From NCBI RefSeq assembly GCF_041355105.1, contig NZ_JBFUPK010000002.1, positions 1,184,037-1,248,036 of the forward strand: a stretch of DNA of 64,000 nt, given 5' to 3'. Shown one piece after another: positions 18,221-27,255 of this stretch. This stretch comes from Terriglobus sp. RCC_193. GTDB taxonomy: Bacteria > Acidobacteriota > Terriglobia > Terriglobales > Acidobacteriaceae. The translations under genes were made by a program, and so were the position numbers. Position 1 is the first letter of the stretch, and the number at the start of each line of letters is the position of its first letter. Under the pieces are notes generated by a model that saw nothing but the letters and a program-made list of their open reading frames with translations, had not been told where the DNA came from and did no database searches.

Positions 18221-18799
18221 ATGCGATTCTCAATGCACTGGCGCATGGACATCCCGTCTCGTTCCACCCACGCGGTCGCCGCCGTTCTGTGCCTGCTCCT
18301 TTGCGGCAGCGTGGTGCTGAGTGCCTGCGCTGACAAGCCGGCAAAACCGAAGAAGGAAAACCGTCGCGCCGAGTCGCACCAGATTGAAATGCTGGAGCAA
18401 AGCTGGCTGCAGGCACTGACGAAAGCGGATACTGCGGTGCTGGAGAAGTTGATGGCGGAGGACTTTCTGGCCATCTCTGCAAACGGAACACTTTCTGACA
18501 AGCAGCAGTATCTGCAGCGTGTGAGCACGGGAGTTAACAGCTTTCGATCCATTGATGTGATGGACATTAAGGTGCGGATGCAGCCATCTGCCGCAGTGGT
18601 GGTGTCACAGGTGCGCGTGCTGGGGCAGTTGGACAGTCATCCGGTCAATGCCGTCTTCCGCTATACCAAGGTGTATGGGCGGGCGTCGAATGGACAATGG
18701 CGTGTGCTGAATCTGGAGGCAACACGTGTCTCCGGACCGGACGAGATGGGCATGCACCGCGGGATGCCGTTGAGCCGGAAACCCAGCCCGGAGCATTGA
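18221..18799 (+). CDS. NTF2-like (DUF4440) lipoprotein
   Basis: A 192-residue probable lipoprotein. The signal segment ends in the lipobox-like VLSAC, followed by a charged linker (DKPAKPKKENRRAE). The rest has the SnoaL/DUF4440 fold pattern: IEMLEQSWLQALTKADTAVLEKLMAEDFLAISANG, then the strand-rich part VRMQPSAAVVVSQVRVLGQL and the GQWRVLNLEATRV ending. DUF4440 proteins are usually uncharacterised binding or hydrolase-like domains. Internal methionines at 18233 and 18245 are alternative starts. It ends at a strong terminator shared with a convergent small frame. Confidence 0.8.
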   Translation: MRFSMHWRMDIPSRSTHAVAAVLCLLLCGSVVLSACADKPAKPKKENRRAESHQIEMLEQSWLQALTKADTAVLEKLMAEDFLAISANGTLSDKQQYLQRVSTGVNSFRSIDVMDIKVRMQPSAAVVVSQVRVLGQLDSHPVNAVFRYTKVYGRASNGQWRVLNLEATRVSGPDEMGMHRGMPLSRKPSPEH

Positions 18800-18829
18800 T
18801 TTTCGACCTATCGGATTTGAAGACAAGAA

Positions 18830-18858
18830 AAGCCCCGCATGTGCTGCGGGGCTTTTTT
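18830..18858. terminator. Bidirectional rho-independent terminator
   Basis: AGCCCCGCA (18831-18839) pairs with TGCGGGGCT (18845-18853) around a five-base loop. A run of Ts follows on the plus strand, and a TTTTCTTG stretch follows when read on the minus strand. It serves the DUF4440 gene and would also end a minus-strand transcript from 19133. Confidence 0.85.
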
Positions 18859-18884
18859 CGTACCCAGGGGGAGGGTCGGTCCGT

Positions 18885-19133
18885 CTAAGCCACCTTCAGA
18901 GCCGTAACGGGCTGGGAAGAGGCAGAAGCGACGGGCTTAAGGTTAAGGGCCAGCAGACGGCGATCGAGGGAGCGCGTCATGCCGGTCAGTTGTGCATCTT
19001 CTGGTTCAGACATGGCAATGGCGGAACGGCGTCCCGGAAGGGAAGCGGCCATCTCGGAGGAGTCCTGCCGGCGAAGAGCGGAGCCGGGTCGGATGCCTGC
19101 ATCGGTGCGCCAGGAACGTTTCGTCCCGATCAT
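18885..19133 (-). CDS. Possible small basic protein (82 aa)
   Basis: A minus-strand frame begins at ATG 19133, with GGGAGA five bases upstream, and ends 27 bases from the shared terminator at 18830-18858, which would serve it. The product is polar and arginine-rich, beginning MIGTKRSWRTDAGIRPGSAL, with a leucine-rich stretch SLDRRLLALNLKPV near the end. I recognise no domain. The ribosome site and terminator favour a real gene; the lack of a recognisable fold keeps confidence moderate. Confidence 0.45.
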   Translation of the reverse strand: MIGTKRSWRTDAGIRPGSALRRQDSSEMAASLPGRRSAIAMSEPEDAQLTGMTRSLDRRLLALNLKPVASASSQPVTALKVA

Positions 19134-19328
19134 AAAAATCTCCCGACTGTCAGAGTTGGAGCAGCACGCGTCCACAAGAGATTGGGATGGACGAAGCAGC
19201 AATGGAGTTGCCCTGGTGCTGACGCCCTGGGTTTTGTGTCGCCAAATGCCGTGCGGGCGAGAAATTCAAAAAGCGGCTCACGCAAATGTGATACAAAAGC
19301 GCTAACCACCATAAAACAAACAGTGATA

Positions 19329-19952
19329 ATGAAATCAGTGAAGCCTGTCTTTTTCTTTCTTGCCCTTCTTTTTTTGATGAGCCTAAATTTCGAGGCCGTT
19401 GCGCAGGCTAATCAGCCTACTGCGGTCCGCACACTTGTACCCTCTGCCTTCGTGATGGTGGGCGGAACTGCTACCGGGGTTGCTGGTCGCTCGCAGGCGT
19501 CGCTCACCGATGGCGGCAAGAACCTGACACTTACGGGTGGTCTGGATCTGGGATTTCATACCTTCGGACACTACCTGCTAGCCGCGGAAGTGCGTGGCAG
19601 CTACCCGCTGGATAGCGGCAAGATCGTTGGCGAAAAAGATATTCTCGGCGGCGCGCGGCTGTCCTACGAGACGGGCCGATTATTTCGTCCGTACGTGGAT
19701 GGTCTGTTCGGGCGTGGCCAGATGACCTATCAGAACAAGGGCTATGCCATAGGGAATCTGCTGTACACGCAGACCGCGTCGAACATTTACGCTGCCGGTG
19801 GCGGTGTGGAACTGGATATTGCACCCTGGATTTCCTTGAAAGCGGATGTTCAGGCTAAGCACTGGAATACGCCGGTGTTGCAGAGCGGTTCCACGTGGAG
19901 TGGCCAGGTGTCCATTGGTGCAGCCTATCGGTTTGGCGCAGGACAGCGGTAG
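19329..19952 (+). CDS. Outer-membrane beta-barrel protein, OmpA-like barrel
   Basis: A 207-residue exported protein. The signal peptide is MKSVKPVFFFLALLFLMSLN and a few further residues to VAQA. The mature part is a series of alternating hydrophobic strands with glycine turns (LTLTGGLDLGFHTFGHYLLAAEVRG, GGARLSYETG, YAAGGGVELDIAPWISLKADVQ) and ends in VSIGAAYRFGAGQR, like small eight-strand porins or outer-membrane attachment proteins. No periplasmic domain is present. ATG 19329 fits the signal peptide; the Shine-Dalgarno is weak. The function is unknown. Confidence 0.8.
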   Translation: MKSVKPVFFFLALLFLMSLNFEAVAQANQPTAVRTLVPSAFVMVGGTATGVAGRSQASLTDGGKNLTLTGGLDLGFHTFGHYLLAAEVRGSYPLDSGKIVGEKDILGGARLSYETGRLFRPYVDGLFGRGQMTYQNKGYAIGNLLYTQTASNIYAAGGGVELDIAPWISLKADVQAKHWNTPVLQSGSTWSGQVSIGAAYRFGAGQR

Positions 19953-19957
19953 GGTCT

Positions 19958-20155
19958 CTATTCGTCCTGTTTGCGGCGGCGTAAAAACGCAAAGCCGCGG
20001 ATGCCGCAGGATGCGCACAGAAGCGCAATAGCGCCCACGGTCCCCAGAGCAATTAAAAGCACTGGAACCAGGTGCGACAGGATGGCCACTGCCAATGCGG
20101 CAATCGCGGCAGCGATGGCGTGAATCAGATATGTGATGACACGAAAGATAGCCAC
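19958..20155 (-). CDS. Possible small membrane protein (65 aa)
   Basis: The last part of a minus-strand frame encodes a strongly hydrophobic segment (YLIHAIAAAIAALAVAILSH, then LVPVLLIALGTVGAIALLCA) ending in the basic tail FLRRRKQDE. This is a plausible two-helix membrane protein with positive-inside topology. A GTG at 20155 starts just before the hydrophobic part, but no clear ribosome site precedes it. It converges on the barrel gene with a five-base gap. Confidence 0.4.
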   Translation of the reverse strand: MAIFRVITYLIHAIAAAIAALAVAILSHLVPVLLIALGTVGAIALLCASCGIRGFAFLRRRKQDE

Positions 20156-20257
20156 TGATTGTCCGAACCCTGTGCTTGCATGGGATGCAGATCGTCGATT
20201 TCGGGTCTCTTGCACGCCTGCGGAAAGATGAACCACCACGCTGACTATACTGCGGTG

Positions 20258-20833
20258 ATGGACAGGCTTTGGACTCCGTGGCGCTACGCATACATTACCG
20301 GCGATAAGAAGAGATTGCGACAGGGCGTCCCCGCGGAACTGGATGGCTATCCTGAAGATCACCGTTCCGTCTTCCTCAACATGATTCGTTCTGTCCGTTG
20401 GGCAATTCACGCTGGTGTCATGCCAGCGGCCCAGGCAGAAAAGGCGGCGGGTGTGCTTCTGCAGGCAGAACATAACTTCGTCTGCGTGAATGCGTTTCCT
20501 TATACTTCAGGCCACGTGATGGTGGTGCCGTATCAGCAACTGGATTCGCTGGCGAGCCTGCCGCCCGAAGCGGCTACGGAGATGATGGCGCTGGCGCAAC
20601 GGATAGAGACGGCGTTGCGTGCCACCTATCGTCCTGACGGCATCAACCTGGGCATGAATCTTGGCGAAGCGGCAGGTGCCGGTGTGGCGGAGCATCTTCA
20701 TCTGCATGTGTTGCCACGCTGGTTTGGCGACAGCAACTTCATGACGGCGACGGCTGAGACGCGTGTGTTGCCAGAATCTCTCGACATTACATGGGAACGC
20801 CTGCGTGAGGCGCTTGGATTGCCCGTGGCATAG
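20258..20833 (+). CDS. HIT family nucleotide hydrolase/phosphorylase
   Basis: A 191-residue histidine-triad protein. The triad is in EHLHLHVLPRW. Upstream are the family strands FVCVNAFPYTSGHVMVVPYQ and the nucleotide-binding NLGMNLGEAAGAGV. The start MDRLWTPWRYAYITGDK at ATG 20258 is the usual N-terminus of the Ap4A-phosphorylase-like branch; a second ATG at 20228 with GGAAAG directly upstream is an alternative. Such proteins cleave dinucleoside polyphosphates or related nucleotides. A conserved protein of unknown function follows after 53 bases. Confidence 0.9.
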   Translation: MDRLWTPWRYAYITGDKKRLRQGVPAELDGYPEDHRSVFLNMIRSVRWAIHAGVMPAAQAEKAAGVLLQAEHNFVCVNAFPYTSGHVMVVPYQQLDSLASLPPEAATEMMALAQRIETALRATYRPDGINLGMNLGEAAGAGVAEHLHLHVLPRWFGDSNFMTATAETRVLPESLDITWERLREALGLPVA

Positions 20834-20886
20834 TGCATTCCCCATGTCATACGGCGGAATTGCAGCTTTGTGCATCCATCGCTGCA

Positions 20887-21954
20887 ATGGATTTCCGACG
20901 TTGGCGTGTGTTGGTTATTGCAGGGGTTCTGGTCTTGCTGGCACTTGCCTTCTGGCTGGGCCGCAGGACAACGCGCACCGTTACGGTGACGCAGACTGTT
21001 CCAGAGCCGATCGAAGCTGATCGCACGACACCCGACAGCCAGCAGACACGCCTGTGGGCACACAATGTGTTGCTGCACAAAGGAGCACACTTCCGCGTCT
21101 ACGTGCGGTGGATTCGCGGCCGCATGATGCGCACGGAACGGAATCGTGTGCCGGACTTCGATGTGCCGGAGTCCTTTGTGCTGGAGATTGAGAAGGGTAT
21201 GGTGGATGCCAAACTCTCTGATATCGCGGAGTTCTTGAACTCTGGCCAGCGAGGCAATCCGCCTCTGAAAAATCTCCGGGTGGAGAACCATGACGGCGAA
21301 GTGCAGATCATGGGAACAGCCCATAAAGTCATCTCCGTACCGGTGCGGCTGGATGCGGAATTGTCGCCGCTTCCCGATGGACGGCTGAAGCTGCATGTGA
21401 AAAAGCTGAACGTGCTGAAGGTGCCGATGAAGGGATTGTTTGGCCTGTTCCATCTGAAGCTGGATGACCTGATGCCAAAGACGAGCATCGCCGGAATGCA
21501 GGCTTCCGGCGATGATATTTACCTGGACACGCAGACGCTTCTGCCACCGCCGCATATTCACGGCCACATCACTTCTGTGCAACTACTGAACGACCGTGTA
21601 CGAGTGATCTATGGAGGGGCCACGGAAAGCGAGGAACAATTGGCGCAGTGGCATAACTTTCTGCGGCTCTCCGGCGGAACTGTTTCGTTTGGAAGACTAA
21701 CTATGCAGCAGGCCGACCTGACACTGGTGGATGCAGCCAGCGATGAGTGGTTTGACCTGGACCTGGCGAACTATCAGACGCAGCTTGTGTACGGAACCAT
21801 GCGCACCACTCCGCAGGCGGGTGTTGAGATGTACATGCCGGATCTGGACCACCTGCCGCCCGGCGCGGCAGCGGCAGCGCAGGGCGTTTCGCTGGAATGG
21901 CTGAAGAATCGCAATACCACGCCGCCGCTGGAAGTGGCGCACACAAAACGATGA
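20887..21954 (+). CDS. Membrane-anchored protein of unknown function, possible lipid-binding beta domain
   Basis: A 355-residue protein with a single N-terminal membrane helix (WRVLVIAGVLVLLALAFWLG) and a long periplasmic part. That part is rich in beta strands with patterns such as LKNLRVENHDGEVQIMGTAH and PVRLDAELSPLPDGRLKLHV, somewhat like DUF2993/LmeA or other lipid-binding sheet domains, but I cannot assign a family. A proline patch (LLPPPHIHGHI) separates two halves. It follows the HIT gene in the same direction and may share its transcript. Confidence 0.7.
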   Translation: MDFRRWRVLVIAGVLVLLALAFWLGRRTTRTVTVTQTVPEPIEADRTTPDSQQTRLWAHNVLLHKGAHFRVYVRWIRGRMMRTERNRVPDFDVPESFVLEIEKGMVDAKLSDIAEFLNSGQRGNPPLKNLRVENHDGEVQIMGTAHKVISVPVRLDAELSPLPDGRLKLHVKKLNVLKVPMKGLFGLFHLKLDDLMPKTSIAGMQASGDDIYLDTQTLLPPPHIHGHITSVQLLNDRVRVIYGGATESEEQLAQWHNFLRLSGGTVSFGRLTMQQADLTLVDAASDEWFDLDLANYQTQLVYGTMRTTPQAGVEMYMPDLDHLPPGAAAAAQGVSLEWLKNRNTTPPLEVAHTKR

Positions 21955-21964
21955 GTTGCGAAGG

Positions 21965-23851
21965 TTAACCGCGAACGAAGGCGCGCACACCTTCCAGTAC
22001 AGAGGCTGGGGCCTGATGATCGTGGATCGCATGCCCCAGCAGGCCGGAGACGTATGTGTTGCTCGCGGAGAACTTCCATCCCGCGGTCTGCATGTACTGC
22101 CTGCCAAGTTGCTTCAGGCGCGTGAAGTAACGATCACCCGCGGCGAACTCTTCCTCTGAGATGCGACTGCCCTTGCTGTCCGTAACGTGGATCATTGTCA
22201 TCAGGCTGCCGGCAATACTGCTGTTCAGCACCAGCATGGGAACAACGACGCTGGCTTCACAACCCAGTTCGAAGAAGCTGGTGAATTCTTCGGTGTTGTA
22301 GATGACGTTGGTGGAACGGTTTTCGGGGAGTCCCAGCACATCGCGCCCGGTGCCGTGCATTCGTGTGCGGCGGCTTTGTTCTGTGGCCTTCTCGTAGTGA
22401 CGCTTCGCAAGCTGCAGGAAGCTGCGTGTCATGGTGATTTCCATGTAGCGGTTCAGCGTCTTCACGAGAAATTCGACGACGTTCAAAATTACATCGACCA
22501 ATGCGCCAGCTCCAAGTGTGACAAGTTGTGCACCCAGGCTGGCGCCACCGCGCAGTACGTCCTTCAGGCCCATGCCAATGTTCCAGTTCATCTGGGATTC
22601 AATAGCATCGGCGATGGCGGAGGGATGGCCTTCCATAATGCGGATCTTGCGACGGTCCATCCATGAAGCAACTTTGACGCAGACGGCATCGGTGGTGCGT
22701 GCAATGCCGGTTGCCACGGCGAGGCTGGCTCCCAGAAAGGGAGTCGCGGCCAGCACTAATGCATCAATGGCCGCGCCGATGATTGCCTTGATGGGGCCCG
22801 CGATCAGACCAATGGTCTGCGATGTATCCAGCTTGAACCGCTTCTCGATCTGGTGCGCGATTTTTGCAAAGAGAGCTTCGAGTTGCTGGATGAGCCAGGC
22901 CTTTGCCTCAGACGCAGCACCGCTGATGGCTGTTCCCGCGGATGAGAGTGCATCGCCGACGCGCTCCATGCGTGTTGGCAGCGGAGGCAGGGCAGGCGCT
23001 TCGCGTTCAAACTGTGGGATGGGTGTGGGAGGCAGAGCTCCGCCACCCGAACGAGGCCGCATGGGCATGCGATGATCGCCCGTAGAGAGTCCGCCACTGC
23101 GACCGCGGCCTGATGCGGGACTCAGATCGGGGCGCACGCTGTGAGAGTAGGCGGGAAGATGCGTGGTCGTTCCATCTGAGCTGTTGACGGCTCCGATGAG
23201 GGTAATGCCGACACCGCCACCACGAATAGGAAGTGCTGCCGTCAGTCCGCTGCCGATGCTATCGCTGGCCAGCACGTTGCCGGTGGCGGAAACGCTGCTG
23301 TGCGATGCGCTCATGTGGGTGGTGCCGAGTGTCGCGCCCATGACGGCGGCTTTACCCAGGCCGTCGATGATGACGCCCTTCAAGTCCACTTCGACGTCAA
23401 TGTTGGCCAGCAGGAAGAGCACACCCATGCGTGCATTGGGAATGTCCACGTCTTCCAGCGCTTCCACGGCATCGCCAATGCTCCTGGAGCTTGTAACCAG
23501 AGGGGCAGTTGGAGGAGGAAGTGGCACAGGAGGAGCGAGTTCGGCCACACCGCGATATCCGGTCAGATCACTCTTCAGGCCTTCGTAGAAGATCTGCATG
23601 ATGCCGGCGTTGGACTTGTTGCGATTGACCTGATTCCAGTCACGCGTGCCGCTGCTCTTTAGCATCATGTAGTCGTGCAGTTCGCGGAGGAACTTGAAGG
23701 CGTAATCGTTGGCTGTGGGGGCACGCTGATAGAGGTAAAAGAGATCGTGAGCGGCGTCCAGCTTCAGCGTGTCTGCGGTGCGTTTGCCAAAGGTGAGTTT
23801 CGTGCGCTCGCGCCATTGCGCAGGAGTGAGTGTGGGAACGCTGAAGGGCAT
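21965..23851 (-). CDS. Large orphan protein with Pro/Gly/Ser-rich linker and hydrophobic core
   Basis: I do not recognise this 628-residue protein. It has four visible parts. Residues 1-110 form a soluble helical domain (LTPAQWRERTKLTFGKRTAD). Residues about 110-310 are rich in Pro, Gly and Ser, with repeated small-residue stretches. Residues about 320-480 hold amphipathic or hydrophobic helices (IGLIAGPIKAIIGAAIDALV, FLGASLAVATGIA, LGAQLVTLGAGALVDVILNV). Residues 490-628 form a mixed soluble domain. There is no signal peptide. The hydrophobic block in an otherwise soluble protein recalls pore-forming or membrane-inserting effectors, but no secretion genes or immunity gene are nearby. The Shine-Dalgarno is weak. 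Confidence 0.7.
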   Translation of the reverse strand: MPFSVPTLTPAQWRERTKLTFGKRTADTLKLDAAHDLFYLYQRAPTANDYAFKFLRELHDYMMLKSSGTRDWNQVNRNKSNAGIMQIFYEGLKSDLTGYRGVAELAPPVPLPPPTAPLVTSSRSIGDAVEALEDVDIPNARMGVLFLLANIDVEVDLKGVIIDGLGKAAVMGATLGTTHMSASHSSVSATGNVLASDSIGSGLTAALPIRGGGVGITLIGAVNSSDGTTTHLPAYSHSVRPDLSPASGRGRSGGLSTGDHRMPMRPRSGGGALPPTPIPQFEREAPALPPLPTRMERVGDALSSAGTAISGAASEAKAWLIQQLEALFAKIAHQIEKRFKLDTSQTIGLIAGPIKAIIGAAIDALVLAATPFLGASLAVATGIARTTDAVCVKVASWMDRRKIRIMEGHPSAIADAIESQMNWNIGMGLKDVLRGGASLGAQLVTLGAGALVDVILNVVEFLVKTLNRYMEITMTRSFLQLAKRHYEKATEQSRRTRMHGTGRDVLGLPENRSTNVIYNTEEFTSFFELGCEASVVVPMLVLNSSIAGSLMTMIHVTDSKGSRISEEEFAAGDRYFTRLKQLGRQYMQTAGWKFSASNTYVSGLLGHAIHDHQAPASVLEGVRAFVRG

Positions 23852-23996
23852 AGAGAGAAGAATCCAGATGAAGCGGCGGTGCCACCCATGCTACGCGTGC
23901 TTATCGGTTTCGCGGCCAAAATTCCAGCGGGAAATAAATGGATGAAGAGAGCGTGCAGATATCTTCCCGTAGGACGAGATCGCTGCACGCTCAAAC

Positions 23997-26744
23997 TTAC
24001 TCGTAGCGCAGGGCCACCATGGGGTCAATGGCCGCGGCGCGTCGTGAAGGCAACCATGCGGACACGATGGTTACGGCGACGATGCCAACAGTGGCAGCGA
24101 CAAACACCACTGGATCAAACGGACTCATCTGGTACAGCTGCGATCGCAGAAAGCGCGCGGCGATCACGGTAATGGGAAGTCCGATCAGCAACCCGGCCAC
24201 CAGCAGAAGGAACGATTCACGAAGCACCATCCATTGCACGCCTGCGTTGCTGGCGCCCAGGGCCATGCGAATGCCAATCTCGTTGGTGCGTCGCACCACG
24301 TTAAAACTCATCACACCGTAAAGACCAATGGCTGCGAGAAGAACGGCAAGCGCGGCAAAGGCTATCGTCAACCGCGCAATCAACGTTTCGGTGCTGGTGA
24401 AATCGCCCAGGTGCTCCTGGATGGTCTGTATCTTCAGCAGTGGCAGATTCGGGTCGACAGAAGCAATCGCGCTCCGCAGCGTATGTGTCATGTCCGCCGG
24501 ATCGCCTGCAGTGCGGACCAGGATGGTCGGTGCGATCACGTCGTGAGCGCCGGTTAGTTGAAAGAGCGGAAGGTAAATCAGAGGTTCCGGGACGGTGCGC
24601 AGATCGAGTGAGCGTGAGTTGTGTGCGATGCCCACAATGCGCCATGGGCCAGGCGTATTCAGGTCGATCTGCAGCGTCTGACCGATGGCGTTGCCATGCG
24701 GGTAGTACTTGTTGGCAAGGGCCTGGTTGATCACTGCAACCTTCATGCTGGTGGCAGTATCGGTAGGGATGATGCTGCGTCCTGCAACGATGTCGCTGCC
24801 AATGGTTTCAAAGTACTGGCCGGTAACGCGCCTCAGTGTGGAACCCATCTCCTCACGTGGGCCCGGTGTGTAGTTAGAGGGATGGAAGCTGGAACGCCAC
24901 GATCCAGTGCTGATCGGCGGACCGTCGGCAAGCGCAGCGGATCGTACGCCGGGAATTGCGGTAATGGTTTCCAGAAGTCGCTGGTTGAGTGCAGGAAGGC
25001 GTTCCGGCGTGTAACCAGCGATGTCGGGCTGTACCTGTGCCAGCAGCAAATGGGTGCGTTCAAACCCCAGGTCCTGACCCTGCAGATTGCGCAGTGTGCG
25101 TAAGAACAGGCCTGCCACCACGAGTAGCAGAAGCGCCATCACCACCTGCATGGTGATCAACGCCTTCGGCCAGAAACGCGCGGAACCACCTCCGGCGCTG
25201 GCGGATGTTCGTGCGGCTGGCGCAAGTGTTGCCACGTCTGAGGAGCGCGCGAACTGCAACGCCGGCGCCAATCCGAAGAGAAGGCCCGCGAAGACAGAGA
25301 TGGCAAAGGTAAAGACAAGCACCGCTGTATCGGGGCGTGCGCTCAGAATGCTGGCGGGAACGCCGTGCATCACAAATGCAATGAGTGCGCGCGTGGCGAG
25401 AAATGCCAGTCCAAGACCCAGTGCGCCGCCGGTGAGCGACAACAGCAGCGCCTCCAGAATGCTCTGGCCAAGGATGCGTCCACGGCTGGAGCCCAATGCC
25501 AGGCGAGTGGTGACTTCGCGCTGGCGGGCAATCGCGCGTGCCAGCAGGAAGTTGGCCAGGTTGGCGCATGCAATCAGCAGCACCACCGCGACGATGACCG
25601 CAAGGATCAGCAGGGAATCGCGATAGCGGCTGCGGAGGTACGAGAGGCCCTTTGCCGCAGGCACCAGGCGTACGGTCAGGTGTTCGATCTCCTGCTCACG
25701 GGCCGGGGGGATGTTTGTGCCACTGGCCGTGCGTACCTGGGTGCGGATCTGTCGGTCAAACCACTGCTGGTCGGCACTGAGTGCATTCCGCGGATTGCGG
25801 CGGGCCACCATGTCCAGGAAGAAGTGATCCGGCTGCAGGATCTCGTTCTGCACCATGATGGTGGCCGCCATGGTGAGAGGGAACCAGAAGTCATTCTGGC
25901 GCGCTCCCTGCTTCAGGTCGTGGAAGGCCTCCGGCATGACGCCAACGATGGTGAAGGGGAGGCCGTTCACCGTGATGCTCTTGCCGATGGCGTTAGCGTC
26001 GGCGGACAGGGACTGTACCCAGAAGTGGTAGCTGATGACGGTTACGGCGTTGCTGCCGGGGGCGGTGGCGTCATAGCTCTCGATGGTCCGGCCGAGTAGC
26101 GGCGTGGCCTGAAGTACCTGGAAGAAGTTGCCGCTGACGAGTTTGCCGGGTGCCTGGATGGCTGTGGCCAGGCCGGGGATGCGGACGTTTACGGTGGGGG
26201 CGAAGCTGCTGTAGCTGGCGACTCCCTGGAATGGGCCGGGGTCCTTCTGCAGTTGGCGGGCGAAGTCGTAGGTGAACAGGTCTGCGGTGCCCATGTCCAC
26301 ACCGCCAAGGATACCGGCAGACTCGCCGGTGCCGAAGGAGACCAGTTCCTGCGGATTGCGGACGGGTAACTGCTGCATCACTACCTGTCGCAGCAGCGTG
26401 AAGATGGCGGTGTTGGCGCCGATGCCGAGTGCGAGTGAGAGGATGGCGACCGCGGTGAACCCCGGGCTGCGCAGCAGTGTGCGGATGGTGTAACGAAGGT
26501 CTTGCAGCAGGTTCTCCATGCGTGTCTCCCATCCCACGGAACGTATGTGGTGCTTCACGGTGTTGGTGCTGCCAATCTCCACGCGGGCGAGACGTTCGGC
26601 CTGCTGCGGCGAGTGGCCGTTGCGCTGCTTGTCGGCGATGGACTGGTCGAGGAAGCCCTGTAACTCGTCGTCGAGGTCGCGCTCCACATGGGCGGAACGC
26701 AGCAGGCTCTTTACTCCACGGATCAGGTTGGTAAGCATCGGCAT
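23997..26744 (-). CDS. ADOP family MacB-like permease
   Basis: A 915-residue acidobacterial duplicated-orphan-permease type protein. ATG 26744 follows AGGAGC. It starts with the ADOP N-terminal segment (LIRGVKSLLRSAHVERDLDDELQGFLD), then the first membrane helix in the MacB motif LLRSPGFTAVAILSLALGIGANTAIF. A large MacB periplasmic domain, a middle block of three helices, a second periplasmic domain and three C-terminal helices follow, ending PSRRAAAIDPMVALRYE. No ATPase is fused or adjacent. It is 14 bases downstream of a padR gene, the standard pairing, so repression by that regulator is likely. The substrate is unknown. Confidence 0.93.
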   Translation of the reverse strand: MPMLTNLIRGVKSLLRSAHVERDLDDELQGFLDQSIADKQRNGHSPQQAERLARVEIGSTNTVKHHIRSVGWETRMENLLQDLRYTIRTLLRSPGFTAVAILSLALGIGANTAIFTLLRQVVMQQLPVRNPQELVSFGTGESAGILGGVDMGTADLFTYDFARQLQKDPGPFQGVASYSSFAPTVNVRIPGLATAIQAPGKLVSGNFFQVLQATPLLGRTIESYDATAPGSNAVTVISYHFWVQSLSADANAIGKSITVNGLPFTIVGVMPEAFHDLKQGARQNDFWFPLTMAATIMVQNEILQPDHFFLDMVARRNPRNALSADQQWFDRQIRTQVRTASGTNIPPAREQEIEHLTVRLVPAAKGLSYLRSRYRDSLLILAVIVAVVLLIACANLANFLLARAIARQREVTTRLALGSSRGRILGQSILEALLLSLTGGALGLGLAFLATRALIAFVMHGVPASILSARPDTAVLVFTFAISVFAGLLFGLAPALQFARSSDVATLAPAARTSASAGGGSARFWPKALITMQVVMALLLLVVAGLFLRTLRNLQGQDLGFERTHLLLAQVQPDIAGYTPERLPALNQRLLETITAIPGVRSAALADGPPISTGSWRSSFHPSNYTPGPREEMGSTLRRVTGQYFETIGSDIVAGRSIIPTDTATSMKVAVINQALANKYYPHGNAIGQTLQIDLNTPGPWRIVGIAHNSRSLDLRTVPEPLIYLPLFQLTGAHDVIAPTILVRTAGDPADMTHTLRSAIASVDPNLPLLKIQTIQEHLGDFTSTETLIARLTIAFAALAVLLAAIGLYGVMSFNVVRRTNEIGIRMALGASNAGVQWMVLRESFLLLVAGLLIGLPITVIAARFLRSQLYQMSPFDPVVFVAATVGIVAVTIVSAWLPSRRAAAIDPMVALRYE

Positions 26745-26758
26745 CGCGCTCCTGTAGA

Positions 26759-27106
26759 TCAGGCTTCCGAACTGGCGTTGGCGCTGGCCTGCATGATGCG
26801 GGCGATGGCGGAGACCTGGCGGTTCCATGTCTCCTGCTCCGTGGTGAGCGCTTTGCGGCCGCGGGCGGTGAGCTTGTAGTACTTGGCGCGGCGGTTGTTC
26901 TCGCTGGTGCGCCACTCGCTCTTGACGCTTCCGGCCTGTTCCATGCGCGCCAGCGCGGGCAGCAGCGATCCGGGATTAACGCGGAAGACGCCCTGACTGA
27001 CCTGCTCAATGCGTGTGGCGACACCGTAACCGTGCGTCGGTTCCAGAGCGAGGGTTTTGAGGATGAGCATCTCCAGCGTGCCCTGAACAACGTCGTGCTG
27101 ACCCAT
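26759..27106 (-). CDS. PadR family transcriptional regulator
   Basis: A 115-residue winged-helix repressor. The start ATG 27106 has GGAGGAAG upstream. The family core is DVVQGTLEMLILKTLALEPTHGYGVATRIEQ (winged helix), VNPGSLLPALARMEQAGSVKSEW (recognition helix and wing) and RAKYYKLTARGRKAL, followed by a C-terminal dimerisation helix. It forms an operon with the ADOP permease gene downstream. Two palindromes immediately upstream (27128-27187) are probable operators, implying self-regulation. Confidence 0.93.
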   Translation of the reverse strand: MGQHDVVQGTLEMLILKTLALEPTHGYGVATRIEQVSQGVFRVNPGSLLPALARMEQAGSVKSEWRTSENNRRAKYYKLTARGRKALTTEQETWNRQVSAIARIMQASANASSEA

Positions 27107-27127
27107 GTACAGCTTCCTCCCGATAAC

Positions 27128-27187
27128 CAAGAGGAGTCTCCTCTTGATGGTCAAAGGGTCGCAGAGTTCCTCTTGATGGTCAAGAGG
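27128..27187 (-). promoter_or_regulatory. Two palindromic PadR operators
   Basis: Upstream of padR are two related palindromes. The first is CAAGAGGA-gtc-TCCTCTTG (27128-27146) and the second CCTCTTGA-tgg-TCAAGAGG (27169-27187), each with 8-base arms and a 3-base centre. A 15-base direct repeat, CCTCTTGATGGTCAA, occurs at 27140 and 27169, a spacing of 29 bases. The sites cover the likely padR promoter and leader, as expected for autoregulation. Confidence 0.75.
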
Positions 27188-27255
27188 TGGTGGAAGGAAT
27201 TTTTCTTTTTTACGCGCGTATCACCATGGGGTGGGTACCCCCTCCCCCTGTTTTT

